A stretch of 45,865 nucleotides of DNA from Elusimicrobiota bacterium (GCA_016191335.1 JACPOW010000028.1:1-45865); one strand, 5' to 3'; counted from the stretch's first letter, positions 17,901-25,040 are shown. Notes: a model not told the origin generated them from the sequence alone. Program-made: numbers and translations.

Positions 17901-19033
17901 ACGAGGGCAACGACCGCGTCCTTGTCTTCGACGCGCACGGCAGCCTCGTGGCGAGCCTCGGCTCCGAGGGCCCCGCGTTGGGGCAGTTCCAGTCGCCCAA
18001 GGGAGCGGCCGTGAGCGCGCTGAACTATCTCTACGCCGCGGACAGGGCCAACAAGCGCGTCCAGAAGTTCGATCCCTTCCGGAACGCGGTCATGGCTTTC
18101 GGGGCCTCCCTTGATCTCCAACAGCCGACCGGGCTTGCTCTGGACTCGGCCGGGTTCCTTTACCTCACGGACCGAAAAACCGACCGGGTGCTGAAGCTCG
18201 GCCTGCCCGCGCCGACGACCGTCGTGACGGTTGTGCCTTCGACTGGTCGCAAGACGAGGAAGGGCAAGATGTCTCGCGACGGCGGCAAGCTGACGCGGCC
18301 TGATCGCGTGACGGTGGATATCCCGGTCGGCGCTCTGGCTCAAGAGCTGGAGATCAGCATCGAGCCGGAGAAAACGGCGGACCCTGAAGAGCAGGGCCGA
18401 AAGAAGCGGGCCAAGGATGATAAGAAGCTGGCCGCCGTCTCGGAAGGCGTCGAGTACGGCCCGGAAGGCACGGTGTTCAACGCCCCGGTCACGATCACCT
18501 TGGTCTACGACCCCAAGGCCCTGCCTGCGGGCGCTCGCGAGGAGGACCTCCAGGTCCACTACTGGAACCCCGGGAAGTCGGAGTGGGAGGCATTCCCGTC
18601 CACCGTGGACAAGGAGCTTCGCACCGTCAGCGCCAAGACTTTGCACTTCTCGCTGTATCAGGTCATGGGCTCCGGCTCGGGCGTCTCGGTCCTGCCGCTC
18701 GCGGCGGATCCCGGGTTCGGGTTCAAGGCCGCCTATGCCTTCCCGAACCCCGTGCGTGGGCAGGGCGCCGTCACCATCCGCGTTCAGCCGGGCCTGGCGG
18801 ACTCCGTCGAGGTCCGCGTATACGACGTCTCCGGCCGAAAGGTGCACGAGTCCTCGGCCTTCATCGACCGCGGCGCCTTCGACGACGGCAACGGCCTCGG
18901 GGCGCAGTTCACCTACGACCATGTTTGGAGCGTTTCCGGCGTCGGGTCCGGCGTCTACACCTATATCGTCGTCGCGCGCAAGGCCGGGCAATCGGACATT
19001 CGCAAGACGGGACGCATCGGCGTCGTGAAATGA
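11939..19033 (+). CDS. Giant secreted multidomain protein (OmpL47-like, FN3, NHL, ZU5-like, FlgD-like C-terminus)
   Basis: 2364 residues from ATG 11939, preceded by GAGAGC. A signal peptide ends near residue 34. Order: an OmpL47-like Ig repeat (about 160-260), Ig/FN3-like domains (262-560), an FN3 domain (711-811), then seven tandem OmpL47-like repeats (about 950-1655). These share the pattern V(D/S)...FTL..GxHxVxFxSxDxxGNxE. A linker leads to six NHL repeats that would form a six-bladed propeller (1761-2091), a ZU5-like domain (2095-2248) and a FlgD-like Ig tail (2260-2364, VRVYDVSGRKV) of the type used as a sorting tail in type IX-like secretion. It is coupled to the PorV-like gene by ATGA. 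Acidic insertions (17430-17480 and 17820-17850) interrupt the propeller. Codon and GC use change sharply near 13360. Confidence 0.85.
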   Translation: MGRINIASSRLPESIGALILAGALGAGIPSDALAAQVGDIGSFAFPIHNVSGSTTNIVGLSLSVLQAPSWISVDPELSTLGPIDVPPGQTGTLELVYELLNGFSPGTAAQIDVTITHQDGDTTPSFWVWRISSTDGFQTYSATCQDTDGPCGEVSAADTTPPDTSLQVFRPQFVSSIGTIYIATTTPILITPIDPVVAGAISTGVAFIGYGIDTAATSVKQLSEFSGSFALQSGFHTIQYGSIDNAGNEEPLRSRNLVVDGAAPSAPGFLTANGSSPSPWTRVSTFTVTWTNPVDLSGIKQAHYRLDSLGELRASATTVLNADFTGQLSNGSNILSLWLEDNVDNQDPANSATVALRYDDISPISTVSALPLTSTKPIQIGLVTSDPGAESVPQTGSGVGSVNLWVRRDTNDDGVFGAWTFSATISSTGNFSYDPGSRDGAIRFYTQAIDVARNIETTPTAATPPKAETFYDATPPVLSNIRLPLISFAQAQVAWQTDDRTTGLVEYGTTTALGHSRATPLGRDHLVILDCSLFSPATIYYRITSTNRTGLTTVTAVSSFITPPQVIIPSDIFGVIDPNQPIDVQITNPDIMSATFTVDGQMGSVVFSTSTGFQIVLDPSIGSGMQTLRIVLNGFVYETQFLVDTATRSVRLARTVLDAAGVMTDSTTTPGSSVVEATLGEAVQESMSGPGSRLYLGYYAAIDSMAPSAISDLSAAAGPGAGQVSLGWTAVGDDASVGTAMKYDLRRSTSPIAGDVDFASAAPVSLSTFPALAGTPQRAVASGLADGATYYFAVKTADEMFNFSPFGGSAMAKTFEVARSTEMTNGWPTVEFLSFVPGVTITQVSTTTTEHAVALATSAAAAQGLLFYTTIFDIISPDPSLPGGATVQFRYTDPADPTLEANLRLYEFKPALNQWLLVADVGPNAAQDLIFLSIPGLSFYAVMYRDPAPPVTSLELRGGRQFVSGTGSVFASTTAVYGLVARDPSQGGAAGSGVARTEYRVDSSNSPFTILPLTGVISLANGTHTVQFRSVDNAGNVEPTRSAVIAVDAAAPAASLSVDAPSVPSPGGLAVLSSTATLTVTLQDPLLPGGAPGNGSGVESVSYRLDGGSLTAVSTSFSLFLGTGTHLLALLAKDNVGNLLDTTTAPFRVVIGDALPPRTTAEFGVPNTGTNPVYLTSTTPMVLHSVDDLLQFGDAAGLGVAFQEVALTSLASGTLRTQRFSASISTFLASAESDGLYALDFFAEDVAGNREAVRRTTVAVDDTPPLTTLAPESPSFAGSRLFVSTRTVLGFTAADPVISGAASGLSRTLYTVDGGSLAAFSTGFTLAGGTRSIAFQSLDRLGNVEVLRAALVAVDADAPRTELSFLGAVAAASSQTVPVDAGAFLSAASAVALTAEETGSTETASGVALTRFRLNSGAFQVYGGTFAAASEGLHVLEFQSLDRVDNEESPRLARVAVDTTPPTVELVVHGSAYPLGERLFVSSSSILEVAAADPISGGVASGVGEVEFRVDPTSGTPFTLFASSFTLPAGPHLVELRARDRVGNESATAARDVFVDTSAPVSTFLAGEPKADLGGGVLLVSPFTPLLVVSTDPAVGDASSGVREVLIAVDSGAFTVSAGTFTLPGEGPRTVRFFARDHVLNTEETRTASLIVDGTPPVAVLLSPSPSTVGVDQAFGRGLVPVVATISDLHLSSHTLEFAAGADAQGGFAVVAAGTAPVTRGVIARWDTSALSGFYTLRLTAYDFLGAVSVSTAVVFVGDPNAVLVIKNQEGHGDNDKLLDKPEGVAVGADGFILVANTGKEQVLKFGPQGNLLSAFDGATTLVADKHGDGKDKDGKGKGDDKHEENGASESITFKKPTGIAVDEDSKIYVADRDNNRIVILSSAGVVMRSLGRTNPQGRFIPGNDAAAFNKPTGVAVSPSRIAVADRNNGRVQVFDRGFAFLFDIKLDQAAPVPSGTSVSADDDDDDDENAGPFAVAWGPDGTLYVTDEGNDRVLVFDAHGSLVASLGSEGPALGQFQSPKGAAVSALNYLYAADRANKRVQKFDPFRNAVMAFGASLDLQQPTGLALDSAGFLYLTDRKTDRVLKLGLPAPTTVVTVVPSTGRKTRKGKMSRDGGKLTRPDRVTVDIPVGALAQELEISIEPEKTADPEEQGRKKRAKDDKKLAAVSEGVEYGPEGTVFNAPVTITLVYDPKALPAGAREEDLQVHYWNPGKSEWEAFPSTVDKELRTVSAKTLHFSLYQVMGSGSGVSVLPLAADPGFGFKAAYAFPNPVRGQGAVTIRVQPGLADSVEVRVYDVSGRKVHESSAFIDRGAFDDGNGLGAQFTYDHVWSVSGVGSGVYTYIVVARKAGQSDIRKTGRIGVVK

Positions 19034-19935
19034 AGACTCTCAAACTCGCCGTATTGCTCGTCAGCGTCGCCCAAGCCGGTTGGACGGCGGAAACGGCCGC
19101 GTTCCTCAAGGTGGGAGTGGGCGGCCGGGCCCTGGGCATGGGCGGCGCCTACACGGCCCTGGCCGACGACGCGAGCGCTCTCTACTGGAACCCCGCGGGG
19201 CTCTCGCGGCTGGAGAAGCGCGAGGTGGCGGCGAGCCACGCGGAGCTTTTCGAGAGCTCGCGCCTGGACTTCCTCGCCTATGCCCATCCGACGCCGCAGG
19301 GCACGTTCTCGGCCGGAGCGACCTACCTAAGTCAGCCCGCCATCGCGGGCCGCGACAGCCTGGGGCGGCCGACCGCCGACTTCCAGGCGTCGGACGCGGC
19401 GTTGAGCCTGGGCTTCGGGCGCAAGCTGAAGCTCGCCGACGTGGGCCTGGCGGTCAAGTACATCCGCAGCCACATCGGCTCGGCCGAGGCGCAGACTTTT
19501 GCCCTGGACCTGGGAGCGCGACGCGAACTTGAGGGCGTCGGCTCCGGCAAGCTCGTCCTCGGAGCCGCCTTGCGCAACTTGGGCCCCGGCATGAAGTTCG
19601 ACGGAGAGAGAAATGATCTGCCGCTTCTCTTGGCCGCCGGCGCCGGCTACAAGCTCGCAGGCGGACACGCGCTGGCCGTGGAGCTCGTCAACGGGCCGCG
19701 CGGCACGGGCACCGACGCGGGTTTCGGGGGCGAGTACCAGGCCCTCAAGGACGTCTACCTGCGCGCGGGCTACATGACGCAGACCTCCGTGCCGGGAGGC
19801 TCCTCTTTCGACGCGGCGAAGGGACTGACGCTCGGCATGGGATTTAAGACTGAACGGTGGGAGTTGTCGTATGCTGTTCTGCCCATGGGCGAGCTCGGAC
19901 GCTCGCATCGCTTCGGGCTCGGGGCGAGGTTCTGA
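19030..19935 (+). CDS. PorV/UPF0164-like outer-membrane barrel protein
   Basis: 301 residues with a signal peptide (MKTLKLAVLLVSVAQAGWTA). The N-terminal motif FLKVGVGGRALGMGGAYTAL, followed by ALYWNPAGLSR, is the hallmark of the PorV/PorQ-UPF0164 family. The rest alternates polar and hydrophobic residues as in a 14-strand barrel and ends in an aromatic residue (RFGLGARF). In type IX secretion PorV carries cargo with conserved C-terminal domains to the surface. Here it directly follows, by a 4-base overlap, a giant protein with a FlgD-like tail, so it is a plausible partner for that protein. No other secretion component is in the window. Confidence 0.8.
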   Translation: MKTLKLAVLLVSVAQAGWTAETAAFLKVGVGGRALGMGGAYTALADDASALYWNPAGLSRLEKREVAASHAELFESSRLDFLAYAHPTPQGTFSAGATYLSQPAIAGRDSLGRPTADFQASDAALSLGFGRKLKLADVGLAVKYIRSHIGSAEAQTFALDLGARRELEGVGSGKLVLGAALRNLGPGMKFDGERNDLPLLLAAGAGYKLAGGHALAVELVNGPRGTGTDAGFGGEYQALKDVYLRAGYMTQTSVPGGSSFDAAKGLTLGMGFKTERWELSYAVLPMGELGRSHRFGLGARF

Positions 19936-19948
19936 TATGGAGGCTGAC

Positions 19949-20857
19949 ATGGTCATCTTACGCATGAAGAGAGCCGGGGCGCTGGCCGCCCTCCTTTGGG
20001 CGATGGCGCCGGCGCCCGCGGGGGCCGTCCCGCCCGGCTTCAATATCCAGGGGCGCCTAACGGACGCGAACGGCGTGAACCGCGAGGGCAACTACTCGAT
20101 CAAGTTCACTCTCTACGACGCTCCGACGGGCGGGACCGCCATCTGGACGCGCACCTATACGGCCTTGACGGTGCGCAACGGCAACTTCCAGACCGTCCTC
20201 GGCGACACGGCCGGACAGCCGATGTTGACCGACGTCTTCGCCACGGGCGACACGCGGCATCTCGAGATACAGGTCCTTTCCGGGCCAGGTGTATCAAGCC
20301 CGGAGCAGCCCTTGGTGCCACGGCAACAACTCGTCAGCGTGCCCTATGCGATGAAGGCCGCCGTAGCTGACTCAGTCCTGACGCCGGGCGTTCCCACTGG
20401 GACTGTGTTTCCATTCGCTTCGAATACTCCCCCGTCAGGTTTCGTGGAGTGCGATGGTGCCGCTATTTCAAGGACTACTTACGCCGCACTTTTTTCCGCC
20501 ATTGGGACTCGGTATGGGGGCGGAGACGGCTCCACGACGTTCAATCTCCCTGATCTCCGAGGCTCATTCGTCAGAGGTTGGAGTCATGGGTCCGGAAGCG
20601 ACCCAGATGCGGCGTCCCGCGTGGCCAGCAAACCAGGCGGCGCAACCGGGGACCAGGTCGGCTCGGCCCAAAGCGACCAACTCAGGAGTCATACTCACAC
20701 CACCACTCTGCGGCTGGAAGCGGCTGGAGGCGGTGGCTATCCCAATTTTTTACGCTACGGCGGAAGCGTTGGAGCTGTCGGATTTCAGAGTGATGCCTCG
20801 GGCGGTTCCGAGTCACGGCCGAAGAATATTTCACTGATGTACATCATCAAGATTTGA
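19949..20857 (+). CDS. Secreted protein with phage tail-collar domain
   Basis: 302 residues from ATG 19949, chosen because GGAGG lies 5 bases upstream; ATG 19937 also exists. After a signal peptide (about residues 1-30) comes a beta domain common in secreted proteins (FNIQGRLTDANG, about 33-45). The C-terminal half (from about residue 145) is a tail-collar domain: GFVECDGAAISRTTYAALFS, then TFNLPDLRGSFVRGW, and a His-Thr-rich loop (SHTHTTTL). Collar domains come from phage tail fibres and bind surfaces or ions. The coding sequence is GC-rich up to about 20350 and clearly poorer after it, so the collar part may be a later fusion. Confidence 0.75.
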   Translation: MVILRMKRAGALAALLWAMAPAPAGAVPPGFNIQGRLTDANGVNREGNYSIKFTLYDAPTGGTAIWTRTYTALTVRNGNFQTVLGDTAGQPMLTDVFATGDTRHLEIQVLSGPGVSSPEQPLVPRQQLVSVPYAMKAAVADSVLTPGVPTGTVFPFASNTPPSGFVECDGAAISRTTYAALFSAIGTRYGGGDGSTTFNLPDLRGSFVRGWSHGSGSDPDAASRVASKPGGATGDQVGSAQSDQLRSHTHTTTLRLEAAGGGGYPNFLRYGGSVGAVGFQSDASGGSESRPKNISLMYIIKI

Positions 20858-20867
20858 GGAGGATGTC

Positions 20868-21317
20868 ATGAACACCCCGCGCATTCGTTTTACTGCCGTC
20901 TTGGCGGCCGTGCTCGCCGCCGTTTCAATGGGTGCGGTCTCTGCCTTCGCGCAGGCACCCACCGCCAGCAAGGCGATCGTCTTCGGCAAAGACTCGAGGA
21001 TGTACGTCGTGGATTTCAACGCGGGAACTGCGGCGGCGCTCCCGGCCAACTTTGGTGCCGATAAGGCGTCATTCCCCTCGCCCGACCTAAATTACATCGT
21101 CACAAGCGACAAGAATGGCTTGGTGGTGTATCGCATTGCCGGAAGTGATCTGGAGCAGGTCAAGGCAATGGCGGGCGGAGGGCTCTCCAGCGTGGCGTGG
21201 TCGCCGGACAGCACGAGTTTCGTCTATGTCCAGAATGTCGACGGGCCTAATGGGAGTGTGACGGTACAGATATACCAGTGGAACATTACCACGGCCCAGG
21301 GGAAGCGGCTCCTCTGA
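20868..21317 (+). CDS. Short secreted protein with WD40/TolB-like strands
   Basis: 149 residues with GGAGGA upstream and a signal peptide (ending AFAQA near residue 30). The mature part has one complete PD40/TolB-like strand set: AIVFGKDSRMYVVDFNAG, FPSPDLNYIVTS and VAWSPDSTSFVYVQN. This is at most two or three blades, too few for a full propeller, so the protein may be truncated or assemble with others. It ends one base before the convergent outer-membrane gene. Function unknown. Confidence 0.55.
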   Translation: MNTPRIRFTAVLAAVLAAVSMGAVSAFAQAPTASKAIVFGKDSRMYVVDFNAGTAAALPANFGADKASFPSPDLNYIVTSDKNGLVVYRIAGSDLEQVKAMAGGGLSSVAWSPDSTSFVYVQNVDGPNGSVTVQIYQWNITTAQGKRLL

Positions 21318-21318
21318 T

Positions 21319-22494
21319 TTACCAGCTCGTCGCGACGCCGGCCCCATAGAAAACCGATTCCATGTATAAGGTGCTTGCTCCGGCCCGCAAGGCTGGAGCC
21401 TTGAAGTACCGGATTTCGATTCGGGGCCGGAAAAAACGCCCCGGGAAGAACTCGATCCCGCCGCCAAGTACGGGCACGACCGTGAAGATTTTCTTTTCCT
21501 CGTCTGACACGGAAGTGCTCGATATGGCCTGATATGAGTTTGTTGCGCGGAGGAAGCTCGCGCCTACGGCGAGGAAGGGCGACACCGTCGACGGGTAAAA
21601 GAAATTCTTCTTAAACCAGATGGGAAGTATGAACTTGGCGTCGACCTCGTTCTTCTCGTAGACTTGGTTCGGGAAGGTTCCCGAAGTCATCTCCGCGCTG
21701 CCTCCTCGACTATAGACACCGAAGAGAGCTTCCGCGCCCCATCCGTCCTGGAAGGTTACGTTCCAGAGCAGGCCTGCGCCGAAGGCCTCCTCGTTCCGAT
21801 TCAGTATCTTCTGTCTGCCGTTACGGACGGCGCCGACGACGCCCAAAGCGAACAGCTTCCTCTGGCCGACGAATTCGACGCGGTCGCCGGGGACAGCCCA
21901 GGCGGCTCTATGGTTGAAATCCTCCAGGCGGTTGTAGAGCCTGCCGGAGGACTGGAAGTCGCCCATGCCGTGTATCTCCAGCATGCCCTTGTAGCGGCTG
22001 CTTGAGTCGTAGACCCGGTAAAGATCGCGCTCCTGCACCTCGTGCATCGTCCCGCGATCGATCATGGCGCGGCCGCCCTGCACCGCCGTCACTTCGCCGA
22101 GGCGCTTTTGATCGAAGGTGTAGCGCTCGTTGAGCTTGAAGCTCAGGACCTTGGGGTTGTTCAAGAGCGTCGCCGGAAGCTCCCCGGCGGGGCCGTCGAG
22201 GAAAACTTCGGCGCCGCTTGGGATATCCTTCTTGCCCGCGATGACCGCGCCATAGTAGTAGGCGGGATCGGAGCGGGAGAGCAGGTCGCCGAGAGATGCC
22301 GTGATGCGCTCAGGGCCGATATAGACCGGCCGACCGGAGACGAGCGGCTGGCGGGACTCGATGATGAGCTTCGTGCTCTGACGGTCGTGGAAGCTGGCGA
22401 TGACCTTGACTTGAGTCGTCTCAGCTGCGGCCGCTCGCGTCGGGGCGAAACAAGCGGCGACGAGCGCCATGGCCAGTGTCGTTATTTTCATCAT
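21319..22494 (-). CDS. Outer-membrane beta-barrel protein with N-terminal soluble domain
   Basis: 391 residues. A signal peptide (TLAMALVAACFAPTRAAAA) precedes a soluble region (about 25-205) with beta-rich segments that look like translocated OB-like or periplasmic modules (LGEVTAVQGGRAMIDRGTM). From about residue 205 alternating strands form a small barrel (FGAGLLWNVTFQDGWGAEAL, then PFLAVGASFLRATN), ending in a hydrophobic C-terminus (FYGAGVATSW). It is probably inserted by BAM. The ligand and role are unknown. An ATGATG start is present; no clear promoter sits close to it. It is convergent with the preceding gene. Confidence 0.6.
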   Translation of the reverse strand: MMKITTLAMALVAACFAPTRAAAAETTQVKVIASFHDRQSTKLIIESRQPLVSGRPVYIGPERITASLGDLLSRSDPAYYYGAVIAGKKDIPSGAEVFLDGPAGELPATLLNNPKVLSFKLNERYTFDQKRLGEVTAVQGGRAMIDRGTMHEVQERDLYRVYDSSSRYKGMLEIHGMGDFQSSGRLYNRLEDFNHRAAWAVPGDRVEFVGQRKLFALGVVGAVRNGRQKILNRNEEAFGAGLLWNVTFQDGWGAEALFGVYSRGGSAEMTSGTFPNQVYEKNEVDAKFILPIWFKKNFFYPSTVSPFLAVGASFLRATNSYQAISSTSVSDEEKKIFTVVPVLGGGIEFFPGRFFRPRIEIRYFKAPALRAGASTLYMESVFYGAGVATSW

Positions 22495-22708
22495 TCTGTG
22501 TCAGGGATGTGTTCAACATAACATAAGGCGGCTGTCGGCTCAAAGAAGTTTTCGATACCGATGCCGCTGTTCCGACGACATCCCTCGAATCGCAGGCGAA
22601 GTCGATCGCTGGCAAGAAGCGAAGGGTGCGAATCTACACACCAGGTCTAATAACCAAATCGTAGCAGGATGCTTGAAAGGCCCCTAGCTTTCCTCCTTCC
22701 CCAGGGTG

Positions 22709-23134
22709 CTAATCCTCCGCGAGCGCTCGATAGGCTCTCATTTGCGCCGTTACGGTCGGTAGACTGGCAACGCGCCTCAGGCCGTACTCCGTCACACGCT
22801 CTCGGCCGGCCGTCCGCGGCAAGGCGCGGATCGCCCGCCGGACGGTTGGGGCCAACTTGAGCAGGTTGAGGATCTGACAGAGCCGTTCGGGCTTCATCTC
22901 GAGCCGCACGGCGAGCTTTCGGAGACTCAGGCCAGCCTCCCGGTCCAACATCCGGCGATACTCTTCGGCGCGCCGCAGGAACTCCTGTATCCGAGGAGTC
23001 CGCTTGGGTTTAAGCTTGGTTTTCGCTGGTTGAGCACGCTGGGGGAGGGAGAATCGAGCACGGTAGGTTCTTTCTATCGCATCGTTCGGGGAGAATTTTT
23101 CGACGGAACTGAAGGGGTCCTCGCGGGTTAACAA
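22709..23134 (-). CDS. HTH protein of the recombinase-associated type (copy A)
   Basis: About 141 residues from TTG 23134, chosen because GGAGG lies 8 bases upstream; the frame is open to an ATG at 23200. The body contains FSSVEKFSP...IERTYRARFSLPQ and a ParB-like HTH (LSLRKLAVRLEMKPERLCQI, then LNLLKLAPTVRRAI). A conserved tail has GRERVTEYGLRRVASL. Proteins of this type are often encoded next to serine recombinases. It is one of three copies (also 26115 and 29952), each antisense to and at the end of a cassette. Copy A would be the leftover end of a cassette whose body is missing to the left. Intergenic 22495-22708 holds nothing I recognise. Confidence 0.6.
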   Translation of the reverse strand: MLTREDPFSSVEKFSPNDAIERTYRARFSLPQRAQPAKTKLKPKRTPRIQEFLRRAEEYRRMLDREAGLSLRKLAVRLEMKPERLCQILNLLKLAPTVRRAIRALPRTAGRERVTEYGLRRVASLPTVTAQMRAYRALAED

Positions 23135-23166
23135 GCTGTTAACCTCCAGGGACCCCTCCTTTTTTT
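23113..23166 (+). terminator. Terminator hairpin at the cassette border (copy A)
   Basis: AGGGGTC (23113-23119) pairs with GACCCCT (23151-23157). Inside it GGTTAAC (23126-23132) pairs with GTTAACC (23138-23144). A T-run to 23166 follows. It separates antisense transcription from the pRiA4b promoter, and it overlaps the start of the HTH gene. Confidence 0.65.
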
Positions 23167-23185
23167 GAGCCCGCAAAACGCCCTC

Positions 23186-23214
23186 GTGATCGACCCCCAT
23201 GAGAAAGTTATAAT
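23186..23214 (+). promoter_or_regulatory. Cassette promoter (copy A)
   Basis: GTGATC, a 17-base spacer and a perfect TATAAT (23209-23214). The same arrangement with GTGAAC is in copy B. A leader of about 20 bases carries GGGAG before the pRiA4b-like ATG. Confidence 0.6.
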
Positions 23215-23241
23215 CCCATCGACGCCAGGGAGAACGAGATC

Positions 23242-23862
23242 ATGCGGATAGGGAGGTTCATGAACAGGGGTGGGGTGCCCGACGTCAAGAAGGAACTGGC
23301 CCGTGCAAAGACGACAACGTATCAGCTCAAGGTGACGCTCCTGGGAACGAATCCTCCCATTTGGCGAAGAATCGCGGTCTCCGGGAGAATCAGCCTGGGA
23401 CATCTCCATGGCGTTCTTTTGGACTCGATGGGTTGGGACGGCGGGCACATGCACCTGTTCCATGTCGGGAAGGCGGATTACGGCGAGATGCATCCGGACT
23501 TGGACCACGTCGAGGATCAGTGGGAAGTCCGTCTCTGCGATGTCGCGCCCAAGGAGAAGAAGCGCTTCGTCTGGGAGTACGACATGGGCGACACCTGGCT
23601 GCACGAGATCGTCGTCGAGAAAATCGACCCGGCAGGACCGCCGCTCAAGGGCGCGTCCTTCTGTTTGGACGGTGCCCGAGCCTGCCCGCCCGAGGACTGC
23701 GGCGGCGTCTACGGCTACGAGGATTTGCTCAAGGCCATCCGCGATCCGAAACATGAGGGTCACGGCGAAATGCTCGAATGGGTCGGCGGAGAGTTCGATC
23801 CCGAGGCATTCGACTTGAAGGAAACGAACAAAGCTCTGAGCAGGCTCAAGGAAACCCGATGA
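23242..23862 (+). CDS. Plasmid pRiA4b ORF-3-like protein (copy A)
   Basis: 206 residues. Family motifs are intact: YQLKVTLLGTNPPIWRRI (about 27-44), LHGVLLDSMGWDGGHMHLF (55-73), WEYDMGDTWLHEI (about 110-122), GARACPPEDCGGVYGYE and HGEMLEWVGGEFDPEAFDL. The family is widespread in accessory DNA; its biochemical activity is not established, and the name does not imply a plasmid here. Copy B is nearly identical along its whole length. Its stop overlaps the ATG of the AlbA_2 remnant (ATGA), so translation is coupled to what follows. GGGAG lies upstream of ATG 23242. Confidence 0.8.
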   Translation: MRIGRFMNRGGVPDVKKELARAKTTTYQLKVTLLGTNPPIWRRIAVSGRISLGHLHGVLLDSMGWDGGHMHLFHVGKADYGEMHPDLDHVEDQWEVRLCDVAPKEKKRFVWEYDMGDTWLHEIVVEKIDPAGPPLKGASFCLDGARACPPEDCGGVYGYEDLLKAIRDPKHEGHGEMLEWVGGEFDPEAFDLKETNKALSRLKETR

Positions 23863-23936
23863 CTCTCAACCAACTTTCGGCCTGGGCCGCCAAGGGCGAA
23901 TCCGAGACCCAGGAATTCAAGCTGACTACCCCATGA
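23859..23936 (+). pseudogene. AlbA_2 gene head kept as a 25-codon coupled mini-ORF
   Basis: The first 24 codons match the AlbA_2 gene of copy B at 27270 almost exactly (MTLNQLSAWAAKGES, then ETQEFKLTT). The frame then ends P-TGA at the junction with fic. It overlaps the pRiA4b-like stop (ATGA) and the fic start (ATGA). The rest of the AlbA_2 gene is replaced, and the fragment may now act as a translational relay. Confidence 0.75.
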
Positions 23937-24973
23937 TGTCCTTTCGCGGCAGCAGGCTGAAAGACTTTCCTATCCCGGCGGGCTCCGTCTGGCTCATGAC
24001 GGAGATCGCCCGGAGCCAGGGGCGCCAGGAGCTTTACACCAAGCAGGCGCCGCAGGTCCTCAAGGCTCTGTTGGAGACGGCCCTCATTCAGAGCGCCGAA
24101 TCGTCGAACCGAATCGAAGGAGTCACCGTCGACCCCTCACGCTTGAAGCCTTTGATTGTCGGCAATGTCCGGCCCAAAGACAGGTCCGAGGAAGAGGTCC
24201 AGAATTACCGAAAGGCCTTGAACCTGATCCACACCAGCCGCGGGAATATCGAGCTCACGCCCGCGCTCCTTCTCAAGCTCCATGGCATCATCCAAGCCGG
24301 GTCCGGGGACGCCGGCCAGTGGAAGCAAGTCGAGAACGAGATCATCGAGACGCGGTTCGGCCAGGCACCCGTCATCCGCTTCAAGCCGGTGTCCGTGAAG
24401 GAGACGCCCGCCGCGGTCGAGGAACTTTGCCGGTCCTACCGCCACGCCATAGACCAGGAGCGCGTCCCGCCTCTTCTGGCGGTGGGGACCTTCGTCTTCG
24501 ACTTCCTCTGCATCCATCCGTTCCGGGACGGCAACGGCCGCGCCGCGCGCCTGCTGACGCTCCTCTCGCTCTACCAGCACGGCATCGAGGTCGGCCGCTA
24601 CATCAGCTTGGAGCGCCTCATCGAGGAGTCGAAGGAGGATTATTACCGGGTCCTGAAGGAGAGCTCGGAGGGCTGGCACAGCGGCAAGCACGACATACTC
24701 CCCTGGTTCAACTATTTTCTCTCCATCGTGCGGCGAGCCTACAAAGAGTTTGAGGCGCGCGCGGGGCAAATCAAGGTCTCCCGCGGGGGGAAAACAGCCC
24801 TGGTCCACGCGGCCATTCAAGGATTCCTCGGAAACTTCACGCTCTCAGAATTGGAACGTGCCTGCCCGGGCGTCAGCCGCGATATGGTGCGGCAAGTCTT
24901 GAAAACCTTGCAGAAGGAAGGCAAGATCAAGTGCCTGGGCAAGGGCCCGGGCGCGGCGTGGCAGAAGAGGTAA
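23933..24973 (+). CDS. Fic-domain protein, AMPylator type
   Basis: 346 residues. The Fic core motif HPFRDGNGR is at 195-203, complete with catalytic His and the phosphate-binding loop. An N-terminal inhibitory helix SNRIEG (58-63) fits the class II (S/T)xxxE(G/N) pattern, so activity is probably self-restrained. The C-terminus (about 290-345) is a winged helix (FTLSELERACPGVSRDMVRQ). Fic proteins transfer AMP or related groups to target proteins and occur as toxins, regulators and defence parts. The start at 23933 overlaps the AlbA_2 remnant stop; ATG 23936 follows directly. It replaces the AlbA_2 protein of copy B. Confidence 0.85.
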   Translation: MMSFRGSRLKDFPIPAGSVWLMTEIARSQGRQELYTKQAPQVLKALLETALIQSAESSNRIEGVTVDPSRLKPLIVGNVRPKDRSEEEVQNYRKALNLIHTSRGNIELTPALLLKLHGIIQAGSGDAGQWKQVENEIIETRFGQAPVIRFKPVSVKETPAAVEELCRSYRHAIDQERVPPLLAVGTFVFDFLCIHPFRDGNGRAARLLTLLSLYQHGIEVGRYISLERLIEESKEDYYRVLKESSEGWHSGKHDILPWFNYFLSIVRRAYKEFEARAGQIKVSRGGKTALVHAAIQGFLGNFTLSELERACPGVSRDMVRQVLKTLQKEGKIKCLGKGPGAAWQKR

Positions 24974-25040
24974 TAGGTTCCAGAAAGAGGGTAATAATAA
25001 GGGTAACAGGCTCAATGAAGAAAATGACGACTCCGCCTGA

